Shown piece by piece: positions 30,900 to 40,897 of a stretch of 64,000 nt of DNA. Source of the DNA: an uncultured Pelagibacteraceae bacterium (GTDB taxonomy: Bacteria > Pseudomonadota > Alphaproteobacteria > Pelagibacterales > Pelagibacteraceae); NCBI GenBank assembly GCA_902594405.1, contig CACJMB010000006.1, positions 1-64,000 of the forward strand, read 5' to 3'. The notes under the pieces were generated by a model. That model was not told the DNA's origin. It searched no databases and saw nothing but the letters and a program-made list of their open reading frames with translations. Within the stretch, counting starts at the first letter, position 1. Every line of letters starts with the position of its first letter. Both the position numbers and the translations under genes were made by a program.

Positions 30900-33800
30900 A
30901 CGTCCTGAAGGGAAATCACTTCTAATTTTTTTGTTTTTAGTGATCTAATTGCCTCTAAACAAGCTTGAGCAGTAGACATGTTAGTACAATAAGGAACTTT
31001 ATTCTTTAGTGTTGCTCTTCTTAAAGCTATTGCGTCACTTAATCGATATTCACTGTTTCCGCCTCCAGTGTTTATCACCAATGCAATTTTTTTAGAGTCT
31101 AAAACATCTACTATATGTGGTGAACCTGTGCTTACTTTATTTATAATTTTACATTTCATCCCATGCTTTCGAATATATTCTGCAGTTCCTCTAGTTGCAC
31201 ATAATTTAAACTTAAGTTTAAGAAGTTCTTTTGCTAAATCTATTCCTTCATCTTTGTGACTATCTTTGAGAGATATAAAAGCTAACCCTTGTTTTGGTAA
31301 TGAGTTAGCTGCTGCGATCTGACTTTTTGCAAAAGCCATTCCAAAGTTTTTATCAAATCCCATAACTTCTCCAGTAGACTTCATTTCAGGTCCTAACAAT
31401 AAGTCACTGTTGGGAAATTTATTAAATGGGAATACAGCCTCTTTAACTGCATACATACCTTTAGATTTATCTTTTAAATTAAACTTAGATAACTTTTCAC
31501 CAGCCATTATTCTTGATGCAATTTTAGCTAGGGGCAATCCTTTTGCTTTTGACACAAAAGGTACAGTTCGACTTGCTCTAGGATTTACTTCAATCACATA
31601 AATTTCATCTTTTTTAATTGCAAACTGTATATTCATGAAACCTTTTACATTTAAAGCTATAGCAAGTTTTTTAGTTTGATTTTCTATTTCTTTAAGAAGA
31701 TAAGGTTTAATCGATACAGGTGGTAAACTACAAGCTGAGTCTCCTGAATGGATTCCAGCTTCTTCGATATGTTGCATAATTCCAGCAACGTGAACCTGTT
31801 TGCCGTCTGATATGGCATCCACATCTACTTCCATTGCATGATCAATAAATTTGTCAATCAAAATTGGATTTTCTTCTGCTGCTTTAAATGCCTCTTCAAC
31901 AAATTTTTTAAGCTGATTTTTTTCATGAACAATTTCCATTGCTCTTCCACCTAGAACATATGAAGGTCTTACCATTAATGGTAATCCTATTTTGTCTGCA
32001 ATTTTTATTGCCTGATTAAATGTCTTTGCAATACCACTCTCTGCTTGTTTTAGTTTTAATTTATTTAATAAATTTCTAAATCTATCTCTATCCTCTGCTA
32101 AATCTATAGAAGTATATTGAGTTCCTAAAATTGGAAGCTTGTTGTCGTGCAAAAATTTTGCAAGTTTAATTGGAGTTTGGCCTCCAAACTGAGCTATTAC
32201 TCCTATCAGATTTCCTTTTTCTTGTTCTTTTTTAATTATATTAAAAACGTATTCTTCTTTTAAAGGTTCAAAGTATAATCGATCACTTGTATCATAGTCT
32301 GTTGATACTGTTTCAGGGTTACAATTAACCATGATAGTCTCAAAACCTGCTTCTTTTAATGAAAAACTTGCCTGACAACAGCAATAATCAAACTCAATTC
32401 CTTGACCAATTCTATTTGGTCCTCCTCCAAGAATAATTATTTTTTTCTTATTAGATGGGTCAGCTTCACATTCTGAGTTGATTGAAAAATTTCTTTGATA
32501 AGTTGAATACATATAAGGCGTAAACGATTTGAATTCAGCTGCACAAGTATCTACTTTTTTATAAACTGGAAGTATTTTAAGCGCTGATCTTTTTCTTCTA
32601 ACAATGTCTTCAGAAGTTTTAGTTAATTGCGAAAGTTTTTTATCTGAAAATCCTATTGATTTTATTTTATTAAATTCTACAAAATCTTTAGGAAGTCCTT
32701 TGTTTTTGATCTGTGCTTCACAATCAACAATCTCTTTAATTTGTTCTAAAAACCAAGGGTCAATTTTAGATAAACTATATATTTTCTTTAAGTTAATTTT
32801 TTTTCTAATTGCTTCAGCAACAAGTAATATCTTATTTGGAATAGTCTCTTTAAGCTTCTTTTCAATTTGCTTTTTATTTAAATCAAAAATTCTGTCTAAA
32901 CCTGAAAAACCAGTTTCAAGAGATACCAGTGCTTTTTGCAAAGACTCTTTAAAGTTTCTTCCAATAGCCATTGCTTCACCTACCGATTTCATTGATGTCC
33001 CTAAAGTTGCAGGAGAAGTTGAAAATTTTTCAAATGTAAATCTTGGAATTTTAGTCACCACATAATCTATACTTGGTTCAAATGATGCAGGAGTAACTTT
33101 AGTTATTTCATTTTTTAATTCATCCAGAGTGTAACCAATCGCTAATTTTGCAGCTACCTTCGCAATTGGAAATCCAGTTGCTTTTGATGCAAGTGCTGAT
33201 GATCTTGATACACGTGGATTCATTTCAATGACAACCATTCGACCATTTTTAGGATTGATAGCAAACTGAACATTTGATCCTCCAGTTTCAACTCCAATTT
33301 TTCTCAAACATGCAATAGATGCATTTCTCATTACTTGGTATTCTTTATCTGTAAGTGTAAGAGCTGGTGCAATTGTTACTGAGTCACCAGTATGAATTCC
33401 CATTGGATCTATATTTTCAATTGAGCAAATGATGATACAGTTATCTTTCTTATCTCTTACAACCTCCATCTCAAATTCTTTCCAGCCCTCTAAACATTCC
33501 TCTACAAGAACTTGGCTTACTGGAGATTCATGTAGTCCATTTTTAACAATTTTAAAATAATCTTTTCTAGTTTTGGCTATTCCCCCACCAAGCCCACCAA
33601 GTGTAAAAGCAGGTCTTATAATTGCAGGTAAACCAATTTTTTTTAATACTTTCGATGCTTGATTATTATTATTTACAATTTCAGATTTTGGTAAATCTAA
33701 ACCAATATCTATCATATTTTTTCTAAATTTTTTTCTATCCTCGGCATTAGAAATTGCTTTAGAATTTGCTCCTATCAACTCAATTTTGTATTTTTTTAGA

Positions 33801-34120
33801 ATTCCTTTTTTCTCTGCTTCCATTGCAAGGTTAAGCGCAGTTTGCCCTCCCATTGTTGGAAGAATAGCATCGGGTTTTTCTTTCTTTAGAATTTTTTCTA
33901 ATACATCTAGTGTAATTGGTTCAATATAGGTTTTATCCGCAACATCTGGATCTGTCATAATTGTTGCTGGATTTGAGTTTATTAAAACTACTTTATAACC
34001 TTCATCTTTTAGAGCTTTACATGCTTGCGTCCCTGAATAATCAAATTCACACGCTTGTCCTATAATTATTGGTCCAGCTCCCACAACTAGTATTTTTTTA
34101 ATATCTTTTCTTTTTGGCAT
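30896..34120 (-). CDS. carB: Carbamoyl-phosphate synthase large subunit
   Basis: A 1074-residue protein with two homologous ATP-grasp synthetase halves: the first begins [20 protein letters not shown] and the second [20 protein letters not shown]. Typical strings include [36 protein letters not shown] and [12 protein letters not shown]. An MGS-like C-terminal domain for allosteric control follows from about residue 940. With CarA it makes carbamoyl phosphate from bicarbonate, glutamine and ATP for pyrimidines and arginine. It overlaps carA by 23 bases. Confidence 0.97.
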   Translation of the reverse strand: MPKRKDIKKILVVGAGPIIIGQACEFDYSGTQACKALKDEGYKVVLINSNPATIMTDPDVADKTYIEPITLDVLEKILKKEKPDAILPTMGGQTALNLAMEAEKKGILKKYKIELIGANSKAISNAEDRKKFRKNMIDIGLDLPKSEIVNNNNQASKVLKKIGLPAIIRPAFTLGGLGGGIAKTRKDYFKIVKNGLHESPVSQVLVEECLEGWKEFEMEVVRDKKDNCIIICSIENIDPMGIHTGDSVTIAPALTLTDKEYQVMRNASIACLRKIGVETGGSNVQFAINPKNGRMVVIEMNPRVSRSSALASKATGFPIAKVAAKLAIGYTLDELKNEITKVTPASFEPSIDYVVTKIPRFTFEKFSTSPATLGTSMKSVGEAMAIGRNFKESLQKALVSLETGFSGLDRIFDLNKKQIEKKLKETIPNKILLVAEAIRKKINLKKIYSLSKIDPWFLEQIKEIVDCEAQIKNKGLPKDFVEFNKIKSIGFSDKKLSQLTKTSEDIVRRKRSALKILPVYKKVDTCAAEFKSFTPYMYSTYQRNFSINSECEADPSNKKKIIILGGGPNRIGQGIEFDYCCCQASFSLKEAGFETIMVNCNPETVSTDYDTSDRLYFEPLKEEYVFNIIKKEQEKGNLIGVIAQFGGQTPIKLAKFLHDNKLPILGTQYTSIDLAEDRDRFRNLLNKLKLKQAESGIAKTFNQAIKIADKIGLPLMVRPSYVLGGRAMEIVHEKNQLKKFVEEAFKAAEENPILIDKFIDHAMEVDVDAISDGKQVHVAGIMQHIEEAGIHSGDSACSLPPVSIKPYLLKEIENQTKKLAIALNVKGFMNIQFAIKKDEIYVIEVNPRASRTVPFVSKAKGLPLAKIASRIMAGEKLSKFNLKDKSKGMYAVKEAVFPFNKFPNSDLLLGPEMKSTGEVMGFDKNFGMAFAKSQIAAANSLPKQGLAFISLKDSHKDEGIDLAKELLKLKFKLCATRGTAEYIRKHGMKCKIINKVSTGSPHIVDVLDSKKIALVINTGGGNSEYRLSDAIALRRATLKNKVPYCTNMSTAQACLEAIRSLKTKKLEVISLQDV

Positions 34121-35294
34121 TTTTTTTCATGTTGTTAATAAATTCTTGAAACAAATAAACACTATCTTGAGGTCCTGGATTAGACTCTGGATGATATTGA
34201 ACCGAAAAGACTGGTTTATTTTTTAGCTTGATACCTTCAATGCTATTATCAAATAAAGATTTATGTGTGATCTCAATATTTTTAGGTAATGTTTCTTTAA
34301 CTACTTCAAATCCATGGTTCTGACTCGTTATCTCAACATTATCATGAATTAAATTTTTAACGGGATGATTCGCTCCTCTGTGACCAAGTTTCATTTTCTT
34401 TGTTTTGCCACCTAATGCTAATGCTAAAATTTGATGTCCCAAACAAATACCAAAAATTGGTAAATTTTTTTTAATTAGATCTTTAATAATTTTGATTGCA
34501 TATTTTCCTGTTGCAGCTGGATCACCAGGACCATTTGATAAAAATATTCCATTTGGTTTTAAAGCTAAAATTTTTTGCGCATTTGTTTTACAAGAAACGA
34601 CAGTAACTTTACAATTAAAGTCAGAGAAATATCTTAAGATATTTTTTTTTATTCCATAATCAATTGCAACAACGTGAAATGATTTCTTATTATTTTTTTT
34701 ATATCCAAATTCTTTTTTCCAGGTTTTAAGACCTTTCCAAATATAATTTTTCTGAGTTGAAACTGCCTCTGCAAGATCAAGATTTTTTAATCCACTCCAT
34801 TTGATAGTGGTATTAGTCAATTTATTAATATTAAATTTTCCTTTTTTTGAGTAACTAATCGTACCTTTCGGGGCACCTTTGTCTCTTATAAAGTTTGTTA
34901 GGCTTCTAGTATCTAGGCCAGTGATACCAACAATTTTATTTTTTTTAAGCCAAGTATCTAAATGCTGAAATGATCTATAGTTTGAGGGTGAGGTTATTTC
35001 TGAGTTAAATATTACACCTCTAGCCCATATTTTATCAGATTCATGATCTTCTTTATTGGTTCCAACATTTCCAATATGGGGAAAAGTAAAGTTAATAATT
35101 TGACCTGCATATGACGGATCAGAGATGATTTCTTGATAACCAGTTAAAGATGTATTAAAGCAGACTTCGCCTGTGGCTTCTCCTTGGTATCCAATTCCAA
35201 TTCCTTTGAATACCTTTTTATTTTCGAGAACTAAAACGCCTGTATTGATTTGAGATTTTATTTTTGAGTGAATTTTTTTTGATTTTTTGTTCAA
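34098..35294 (-). CDS. carA: Carbamoyl-phosphate synthase small (glutaminase) subunit
   Basis: The 398-residue subunit hydrolyses glutamine and feeds ammonia to CarB. The N-terminal domain has [20 protein letters not shown] and the class I amidotransferase domain has [16 protein letters not shown] (nucleophile Cys near residue 285) and [12 protein letters not shown] with the catalytic His and Glu. It is the first gene of carAB. The 126-bp gap upstream, shared with divergent yqeY, contains a perfect 8-bp inverted repeat at 35359-35380 of unclear role. Confidence 0.97.
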   Translation of the reverse strand: MNKKSKKIHSKIKSQINTGVLVLENKKVFKGIGIGYQGEATGEVCFNTSLTGYQEIISDPSYAGQIINFTFPHIGNVGTNKEDHESDKIWARGVIFNSEITSPSNYRSFQHLDTWLKKNKIVGITGLDTRSLTNFIRDKGAPKGTISYSKKGKFNINKLTNTTIKWSGLKNLDLAEAVSTQKNYIWKGLKTWKKEFGYKKNNKKSFHVVAIDYGIKKNILRYFSDFNCKVTVVSCKTNAQKILALKPNGIFLSNGPGDPAATGKYAIKIIKDLIKKNLPIFGICLGHQILALALGGKTKKMKLGHRGANHPVKNLIHDNVEITSQNHGFEVVKETLPKNIEITHKSLFDNSIEGIKLKNKPVFSVQYHPESNPGPQDSVYLFQEFINNMKKNAKKKRY

Positions 35295-35420
35295 TTACAA
35301 CTCATGAGTTAAAGGTTAATACAATAATTGCTTTATTATCGCAACAGAGATGTAATATAAAATTGTAAAAAAACAATTTTTCTTTTGAAGAATTTTTTCT
35401 TTAAAGTAGATTAAAAAATT

Positions 35421-35882
35421 ATGCCATTAAAACAGACCATCGAAAACGAATATAAAAATGCTTTAAAATCGAAAGATAAAAATAAAATATCAACCTATAG
35501 GTTAATATTATCTTCGATTAAGGATATGGATATTGTTAACAGATCGGGGCCTAACAAAAAAGAAACTGATGATGAGGACATTAAGAAACTTTTAAAAAAA
35601 ATGGTTAAACAACGAGCCGAATCGATCGATATTTATAAAAAAAATAATAGAACAGATCTTTTAGAGGTTGAGCAAAATGAATATGATATTTTAACAAGTT
35701 TTTTACCCAAACAGCTTAGCGAAGAAGAAACTAAGAAAATTTGTGCAGATGTTATTTCGAAAATTGGAGCAAATTCATTAAAAGATATGGGAAAAGTTAT
35801 GGGTGAACTTAAAAAAACTCATGCAGACGAAATTGATTTTTCTAAAGCGGGATCATTGATCAAAGAATTGTTGAGTAAATAA
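35421..35882 (+). CDS. yqeY: GatB/YqeY domain protein
   Basis: A 153-residue YqeY-type protein, related to the C-terminal tRNA-binding domain of the amidotransferase subunit GatB. Visible features are the helical N-half with LKSKDKNKISTYRLILSSIK, then VKQRAESIDIYKKNNRTDLL and EQNEYDILTSFLPKQLSEEE, followed by GKVMGELKKTHADEIDFSKA. The function of stand-alone YqeY is not well defined. It is joined to dnaG by a one-base overlap, giving the common alphaproteobacterial order yqeY-dnaG-rpoD. Confidence 0.9.
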   Translation: MPLKQTIENEYKNALKSKDKNKISTYRLILSSIKDMDIVNRSGPNKKETDDEDIKKLLKKMVKQRAESIDIYKKNNRTDLLEVEQNEYDILTSFLPKQLSEEETKKICADVISKIGANSLKDMGKVMGELKKTHADEIDFSKAGSLIKELLSK

Positions 35883-37657
35883 TGAAATACCCAAAAGAGT
35901 ATCTTGATGAAATTAAAAATAGGTTGAAAGTTTCAACAGTAGTATCAAAAACTGTTTCCTTAAAAAAAAGAGGAAAAGAATTTGTGGGTTTATCACCATT
36001 TAAAAATGAAAAAACACCTTCATTTACTGTTAATGACGAAAAAGAATTTTTTCATTGTTTTGCAACTTCTGAACATGGCAATATCTTTGATTTTGTAATG
36101 AAAACTCAAAATTTAAAATTTGGAGAGGCAGTTAAATACTTGGCTCAATTAGCAGGTATGCAGCCATATATGTTTTCAAAACAAGATGAAGAAAGAGAGA
36201 AAAAATGGAATGAGTATAAATCTATTTTTAGTAATTACGTAGATTTTTATCACAATAAACTTTTAAAAAATGAAGATTGTTCGATTGCTAGAGACTATTT
36301 AAAAAATAGATCACTAAGTAAAGATGAGGTAAAAAAATTTAAAATAGGGTACATAGAAAAAAATCCAAATTTTTTTGAAAAATTAAAAAAAGATCATAGC
36401 GAAAAAATTTTAGTAGAAACTGGTTTATTTTATTTAGACGAGAAAAAAAAAACATATGTCGAAAGATTTAGAGGTCGATTAATATTTCCAATCAATAATA
36501 TTTCAGGTCAACCCATTGCTTTAGGAGGGAGAATAATAGAAAATTTAGATTACTTAGCTAAATATATAAATTCACCTGAAACAAATTTTTTTAAAAAGGG
36601 ATCAAATTTATATAATTTAGATTTAGCAAGAAAACTTTCAAATAAAATTGATCATATTTATTTAGTTGAAGGATACATGGATGTTGTAGGTCTGAGCAAA
36701 AATGGAATTGATAACGTGGTTGCAAATCTTGGCACATCTTTAACTGACAAACAAATTTTAACCTTAAATCAATTTTTTGATGATATAATAATATGTTTTG
36801 ATGGTGACGAAAGTGGATATAAAGCTGCTGTTAGAGCAGCAGAGAACTCAATAAAGGAACTAAAACCTGAAAAACAAATTTCATTTTTATTTCTGCCAGA
36901 CAAAGAAGATCCAGATAGCTATGTTAATAAAAATGGTAAGGATAATTTTGTAGACTTTACAAAACAGAGTAAATTATCAATTCATCAATTTATTTTTAGT
37001 CATTATAAAAAACAAACTAAAAATAATCCATCATCGATGGCTATTTTTGAGAAAAAACTAAGAGAAATTGCAAATACAATTAAAGATGATTTTATAAAAA
37101 AGTATGTTTTAGAATATTTTTTAGAAAAAATTGCTCAACTAACGCCACATTCCAATCAAAATAATAAAAGATTTTATACAAAAACAACAAAATCTTTAGA
37201 GAGTACAAAAAAATATTTTCAAGAAAGTCAGTCATTGACTGGAGTTGAATTGAAAGAATTTTCTTTATTATACCTGGTAATCAATAAATTAGATTTGTTG
37301 CAAGCAAATATTCATTTGATTGAAAATATTAAACTATTTACTGAGATTAATAAAAAAATATTTGAAATGATTATTGAAAAATTGAAATCTGGTTTGCATA
37401 TCACAATTCAAGATCTTGGCTTAGATATTCAATTAACAGAAAAAATAAACAAATTTGCTCCAATCAAACATATTTTAAAAAATCAATCTGATGACGATCA
37501 AAAAATAATTGAATTATTAGAGGACATATCTAGAGATTTAATGAATTATGATCTCGAGTTTAGAATTCAGGAATTAGAATCGAAGTTTTCAGTTGATATG
37601 AGCGAGACCACATTTAATGAGCTAAAAGAGCTAAAAAAAAAGCAGAATCTCAATTAA
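35882..37657 (+). CDS. dnaG: DNA primase with degenerate zinc-binding domain
   Basis: A 591-residue primase that makes RNA primers for replication. The N-terminal CHC2-type domain is recognisable (EKTPSFTVNDEKEFFHCF), but the four zinc positions read S38, K41, C59 and T62 instead of C, H, C, C. The RNA polymerase core includes GRLIFPINNISGQPIALGGR and the Toprim residues LVEGYMDVVGL and CFDGDESGYKAA. A helical C-terminal region for helicase contact follows. Primase activity is probably retained because the core is intact. It lies between yqeY and rpoD. Confidence 0.95.
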   Translation: MKYPKEYLDEIKNRLKVSTVVSKTVSLKKRGKEFVGLSPFKNEKTPSFTVNDEKEFFHCFATSEHGNIFDFVMKTQNLKFGEAVKYLAQLAGMQPYMFSKQDEEREKKWNEYKSIFSNYVDFYHNKLLKNEDCSIARDYLKNRSLSKDEVKKFKIGYIEKNPNFFEKLKKDHSEKILVETGLFYLDEKKKTYVERFRGRLIFPINNISGQPIALGGRIIENLDYLAKYINSPETNFFKKGSNLYNLDLARKLSNKIDHIYLVEGYMDVVGLSKNGIDNVVANLGTSLTDKQILTLNQFFDDIIICFDGDESGYKAAVRAAENSIKELKPEKQISFLFLPDKEDPDSYVNKNGKDNFVDFTKQSKLSIHQFIFSHYKKQTKNNPSSMAIFEKKLREIANTIKDDFIKKYVLEYFLEKIAQLTPHSNQNNKRFYTKTTKSLESTKKYFQESQSLTGVELKEFSLLYLVINKLDLLQANIHLIENIKLFTEINKKIFEMIIEKLKSGLHITIQDLGLDIQLTEKINKFAPIKHILKNQSDDDQKIIELLEDISRDLMNYDLEFRIQELESKFSVDMSETTFNELKELKKKQNLN

Positions 37658-37724
37658 ACTGACTAAATTAGTAATAGATTTTTACACAATTGACATTATA
37701 TAAGACTTCTAAATTCAAATTATC

Positions 37725-39548
37725 GTGGAAAGAATTATTACAAAATCATTTGCTAGACTTATGGGTCGTGGAACCCATAGAGGCTTCATAACCTATGAAG
37801 AACTTAGTAAGTCACTTGGAAAAAGAAATCTTTCTGATGAAAATCTTTCTCAGGCTTTCATTCATATATTAGATGAAAATATTTCCTTAGTCGAAAAAAA
37901 ATCAGATTTTAAAATTTTAAGAAAAAAAGAAAGCTCTAATAAAGAAGAGGGTAAAACTATTGAAAAAAGTGATGACCCTATTCGAATGTATTTACGTGAA
38001 ATGGGTGGTGTTGAGCTACTTTCAAGAGAAGGTGAAATTGCAATTGCAAAAAGAATTGAAGCAGGAAAAGATGTAATGCTTATCGCATTATCACAAAGCC
38101 CAATAACAGCTCAGCAATTTTTCGAATGGAATGAAAAATTACAAAATGATGAAATATTGGTAAGAGAAATAATTGATATTGATACAAATTATATGGAAGA
38201 TGAGTCCACTGGCCCGAGTGCAAAACAAAAAAATGCTGGTGATACTGATAAGGATGAAGGCACTAATGATGATGATGAAGATTTTAATCCCACTCTTGCA
38301 GCTATGGAGACAGAAATTAAGCCTAAAGTCTTAAAAACAGTTAATACACTTACAAAAGAATATACAAAATTAATAAAATATCAAAAAGAAAAATTAGATT
38401 GTGTTTTAAATTCCAATACTTTTTCTAATGCAAAAGAAAAAGGATATGAAAAGATTGTAACTGATATTTTAGAGAATATTAAGTCATTGCAATTATCACC
38501 TTCGGTTTTAGAGGAGTTAGTTCAAAAACATTATGTAGAAAATAAAAAAATAATATCTTTAGAGGGTAATTTATTAAGACTTGCGATGGATCATAACATA
38601 TCAAGAAATGAATTTATTAAATTTTATGTTGGAAATGAGATAAATCCAAATCTTAAAAAATTTTTAGATACAAACTCAATATGGAAACAATTTTTTAATA
38701 AAAATAAGGATCAATTTAAAAATATAAAAGATAGATTGATAGAGATAAGTAATAGACTAGGAATTTCTGTTACTGATTATAAAAAATTAGTTAATCGAAT
38801 ACAAAAAGGTGAAAAAGAGTCAAGGCTTGCAAAAAAAGAGATGGTAGAGGCTAATTTACGATTGGTAATTTCAATTGCAAAAAAATATACTAATAGGGGT
38901 TTGCAATTTTTAGATTTAATTCAAGAGGGCAATATTGGATTAATGAAAGCTGTAGACAAATTTGAGTATAGAAGAGGATATAAATTTTCAACATACGCAA
39001 CGTGGTGGATTAGACAAGCTATTACTAGATCAATTGCTGATCAAGCTAGAACAATTCGTATCCCAGTACATATGATTGAAACAATTAATAAAATTGTAAG
39101 AACTCAAAGACTTATATTGAGTGAATTTGGTAGAGAAGCAACTCCTGAAGAATTATCTCAAAAATTAAGGATGCCCTTAGATAAGGTAAGAAAAGTTCTG
39201 AAAATTTCTAAAGAGCCTGTTTCTTTAGAAAAACCAGTAGGCGATGAGGAAGATAGTAGTTTAGGGGATTTTATTGAGGATACAAAAGCTTTAGCTCCCT
39301 TAGAACAGGCTATTAAGTCAAATTTAGGTGAGGCAACAACAAAAATTTTATCAACACTTACTCCAAGAGAAGAAAGGGTTTTAAGAATGCGTTTTGGTGT
39401 GGGAATGAACACAGATCATACATTAGAGGAAGTGGGATTGCAGTTTTCTGTAACAAGAGAAAGAATAAGGCAAATTGAAGCTAAAGCACTTAGGAAGTTA
39501 AAGCACCCAAGTAGATCAAAACAACTTAAAAGTTTTCTAGAAAGTTAG
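37725..39548 (+). CDS. rpoD: RNA polymerase primary sigma factor RpoD
   Basis: The 607-residue housekeeping sigma-70 contains a short region 1.1, region 1.2 ([20 protein letters not shown]), the long non-conserved insertion with an acidic patch, region 2 ([20 protein letters not shown], which melts the -10), region 3, and region 4 ([20 protein letters not shown], the -35 binding helix-turn-helix). The start is GTG. A TTGACA at 37690 lies in the 67-bp gap after dnaG but has no good -10 at proper spacing, so read-through from dnaG is likely. Confidence 0.97.
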   Translation: MERIITKSFARLMGRGTHRGFITYEELSKSLGKRNLSDENLSQAFIHILDENISLVEKKSDFKILRKKESSNKEEGKTIEKSDDPIRMYLREMGGVELLSREGEIAIAKRIEAGKDVMLIALSQSPITAQQFFEWNEKLQNDEILVREIIDIDTNYMEDESTGPSAKQKNAGDTDKDEGTNDDDEDFNPTLAAMETEIKPKVLKTVNTLTKEYTKLIKYQKEKLDCVLNSNTFSNAKEKGYEKIVTDILENIKSLQLSPSVLEELVQKHYVENKKIISLEGNLLRLAMDHNISRNEFIKFYVGNEINPNLKKFLDTNSIWKQFFNKNKDQFKNIKDRLIEISNRLGISVTDYKKLVNRIQKGEKESRLAKKEMVEANLRLVISIAKKYTNRGLQFLDLIQEGNIGLMKAVDKFEYRRGYKFSTYATWWIRQAITRSIADQARTIRIPVHMIETINKIVRTQRLILSEFGREATPEELSQKLRMPLDKVRKVLKISKEPVSLEKPVGDEEDSSLGDFIEDTKALAPLEQAIKSNLGEATTKILSTLTPREERVLRMRFGVGMNTDHTLEEVGLQFSVTRERIRQIEAKALRKLKHPSRSKQLKSFLES

Positions 39549-39552
39549 TTCT

Positions 39553-39627
39553 GGGCCGTTAGCTCAATAGTAGAGTACTGCATTGACATTGCAGGGGTAG
39601 TTGGAGCGTAACCAACACGGCCCACCA
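39553..39627 (+). tRNA. tRNA-Val (anticodon GAC) with atypical elbow
   Basis: All four stems pair: acceptor GGGCCGT/ACGGCCC, D stem GCTC/GAGT, anticodon stem CTGCA/TGCAG around TTGACAT (anticodon GAC), and T stem GTTGG/CCAAC. Discriminator A and CCA are encoded. The T loop is AGCGTAA instead of TTCRANY, and the D loop is AATAGTA with no GG pair. The changes look coordinated: 54-58 is A-T rather than T-A, position 55 is G opposite A18, while G19-C56 is kept. It may be a functional odd tRNA or a decaying copy. Confidence 0.8.
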
Positions 39628-39685
39628 AAATTTAATTATCTTCAATTGATAACTTAAAAAAAATAGTATAACTAATTATAATTTA

Positions 39686-39762
39686 GGGCCTGTAGCTCAG
39701 TTGGTTAGAGCAGTACACTCATAATGTATTGGTCCCAGGTTCGAGTCCTGGCGGGCCCACCA
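39686..39762 (+). tRNA. tRNA with anticodon CAT, probably tRNA-Ile2 (lysidine type)
   Basis: Acceptor GGGCCTG/CGGGCCC, anticodon stem GTACA/TGTAT around CTCATAA, T arm CCAGG-TTCGAGT-CCTGG, discriminator A and encoded CCA. The paired first base rules out initiator tRNA. The body GGGCCTGTAGCTCAGTTGG resembles isoleucine tRNAs, and CTCATAA followed by TTGGTC is usual in the CAT-anticodon Ile2 read as AUA after lysidine modification. Elongator Met remains possible. Confidence 0.85.
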
Positions 39763-39803
39763 AATCTCAATAAAATTAACATAAATAAATTTAAGTTTTT
39801 TAT

Positions 39804-40379
39804 TTAAGTTATCCTTAATTCATCAGGACCTAGACACATACTTTGCGCTCTTTCTATGTTTTCTTCAAGGTGATTTAAGTTCCAATGATTACGTAAAATG
39901 TCGAAGTGATCTTCTGGATCATAATGAGGTAGTTTAACTAATTGAATGCTAAACATTTTCTCAAATGTATACATTGCACTCAGCGCACCAATAAATTCTT
40001 TTATTTCGTGATATCCTGGTGTTTGCATCAACACTATATTCATAGATCCAAAAGGATAAACATAAACTACCCTGGCACCTCTTATTGTGTCCCAATCATT
40101 AATAGTTATTGGTAATTTTTTATCTTGAAGTTCTTTAATCTCATCTTTTTTTAAACTAGTCGAGAATGAAAACATCATTGAAACTTTAGAGCAATCTCCT
40201 TTTTTTATAAAAAACCTTAGTTTATCACCGTGAACAACTTCACCTGATACTGCAGCAACAACAAAGCTCCCAAAGTCATTTACATACCATTCATTGTCTT
40301 CTTCTGCTTGGGCTTGGTATGCGAATATAAGAAAAAAAAGAGATAGGTGTAATAAAACAATAAGCAAAACTCTTTTCAT
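39804..40379 (-). CDS. Unrecognised secreted protein
   Basis: I do not recognise this 191-residue protein. It begins with a clear signal peptide (KRVLLIVLLHLSLFFLIFAY then QAQAEE, a plausible AXA cleavage site). The mature part is mixed alpha/beta with strands such as GSFVVAAVSGEVV, ARVVYVYPFGSMNIVLMQ and a C-terminal helical, acidic-histidine stretch (HYDPEDHFDILRNHWNLNHL). Two cysteines (in GDCSK and SMCLG) could form a disulfide. It overlaps the small upstream gene by 4 bases. Lysine and asparagine are less abundant than in neighbours and GC is visibly higher (a sampled 60-bp line is 37%), suggesting selection or separate origin. Confidence 0.7.
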   Translation of the reverse strand: MKRVLLIVLLHLSLFFLIFAYQAQAEEDNEWYVNDFGSFVVAAVSGEVVHGDKLRFFIKKGDCSKVSMMFSFSTSLKKDEIKELQDKKLPITINDWDTIRGARVVYVYPFGSMNIVLMQTPGYHEIKEFIGALSAMYTFEKMFSIQLVKLPHYDPEDHFDILRNHWNLNHLEENIERAQSMCLGPDELRIT

Positions 40380-40561
40380 GATTTGAGCTCCACTTTGTAT
40401 CCATTTTTCTTAAATATTTTTATGATTTTATCCCAGACCAAACTGTTGTGTTCACCTGGTAATATTTCAAATTTGAAAGTTTGTTTATAAACGGGATCGC
40501 AGTTATCGTATGCAACGTAAGCACTCACGTGACAGTACTTACAGACACGGCCTATTTCCAT
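40376..40561 (-). CDS. Unrecognised 61-residue cysteine-containing protein
   Basis: A small gene with a good Shine-Dalgarno (AGGAG, 9 bases before the ATG at 40561) and a 4-base overlap with the secreted-protein gene, so it is very likely translated. The N-terminus EIGRVCKYCHVSAYVAYDNC has a CxxC followed by His and a third Cys, which could bind a metal, but the motif is too short to name. There is no signal peptide or membrane segment. The C-terminal half (SLVWDKIIKIFKKNGYKVEL) looks like a helix and strand. Local GC is up to 45% in one sampled 60-bp line, the highest I sampled in this part of the window. No function can be proposed. Confidence 0.6.
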   Translation of the reverse strand: MEIGRVCKYCHVSAYVAYDNCDPVYKQTFKFEILPGEHNSLVWDKIIKIFKKNGYKVELKS

Positions 40562-40897
40562 ATATTGGAACTCCTATTGTTGATTGGTTTTTTGAGGGTT
40601 AAAAGTTTGTAATTGGTAATGGTCTCAATCCTTTTCGCTTGGTTCGAATTACGTAACAAGGGAGATAATAAAAAAAGCGGAATTCGATAGAAAAGGATTG
40701 AAATCCAATGCATTATAAAAGTAAATCATTGGCGTATGTTCAAAGTTTGCTTTAAACTTGTTTAATTTATGAATTTTAAAAATAATTTTTTTAATTCGTA
40801 CACTCAATTATAATCAAAAATTATTCCTCACAGTGTCGAGAGGGTGTGGTAAAAATTTAAAGCTAAAATTATTTAACTATTACTAAGTTAATTTAAA
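40562..40897. other. 336-bp non-coding gap with nested inverted repeat
   Basis: No convincing gene lies here. The main structure is an inverted repeat at 40625-40701. The Shine-Dalgarno and presumably the promoter of the leftward two-gene locus occupy the first part. The right part (about 40740-40897) is AT-rich, apart from the short GC-richer string CAGTGTCGAGAGGGTGTGG near 40830-40850, and I see no tRNA or known riboswitch shape in it. Confidence 0.5.
40625..40701. repeat. Nested inverted repeat (12-bp outer, 7-bp inner arms)
   Basis: TCAATCCTTTTC at 40625-40636 is the exact reverse complement of 40690-40701. Inside it, TCGAATT at 40644-40650 is the exact reverse complement of 40681-40687. 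The arms enclose a 30-base centre. Unequal bulges of 7 and 2 bases fit an RNA stem better than a protein operator. It could be a structured leader, an unrecognised small RNA or the ends of a tiny decayed element; the sequence does not decide. Confidence 0.55.

Noticed and set aside
32604-33065. 153-codon plus-strand frame inside carB
   Set aside because: It is a mirror of the conserved carB coding sequence, with no ribosome site or family match.
35359-35380. Perfect 8-bp inverted repeat AAAATTGT/ACAATTTT followed by a T-rich run, terminator-like on the plus strand
   Set aside because: No plus-strand gene lies upstream of it (carA is leftward), and such A/T-only repeats are expected in this composition.
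37690-37695. TTGACA upstream of rpoD as a possible -35
   Set aside because: No acceptable -10 at 16-18 bases downstream; the dnaG-rpoD gap is too short to decide.
40636-40660. GGTTCGAATTACG near the inverted repeat as a tRNA T arm or tmRNA piece
   Set aside because: No acceptor stem, anticodon arm or CCA can be built around it; the bases are instead part of the inner inverted repeat arm.
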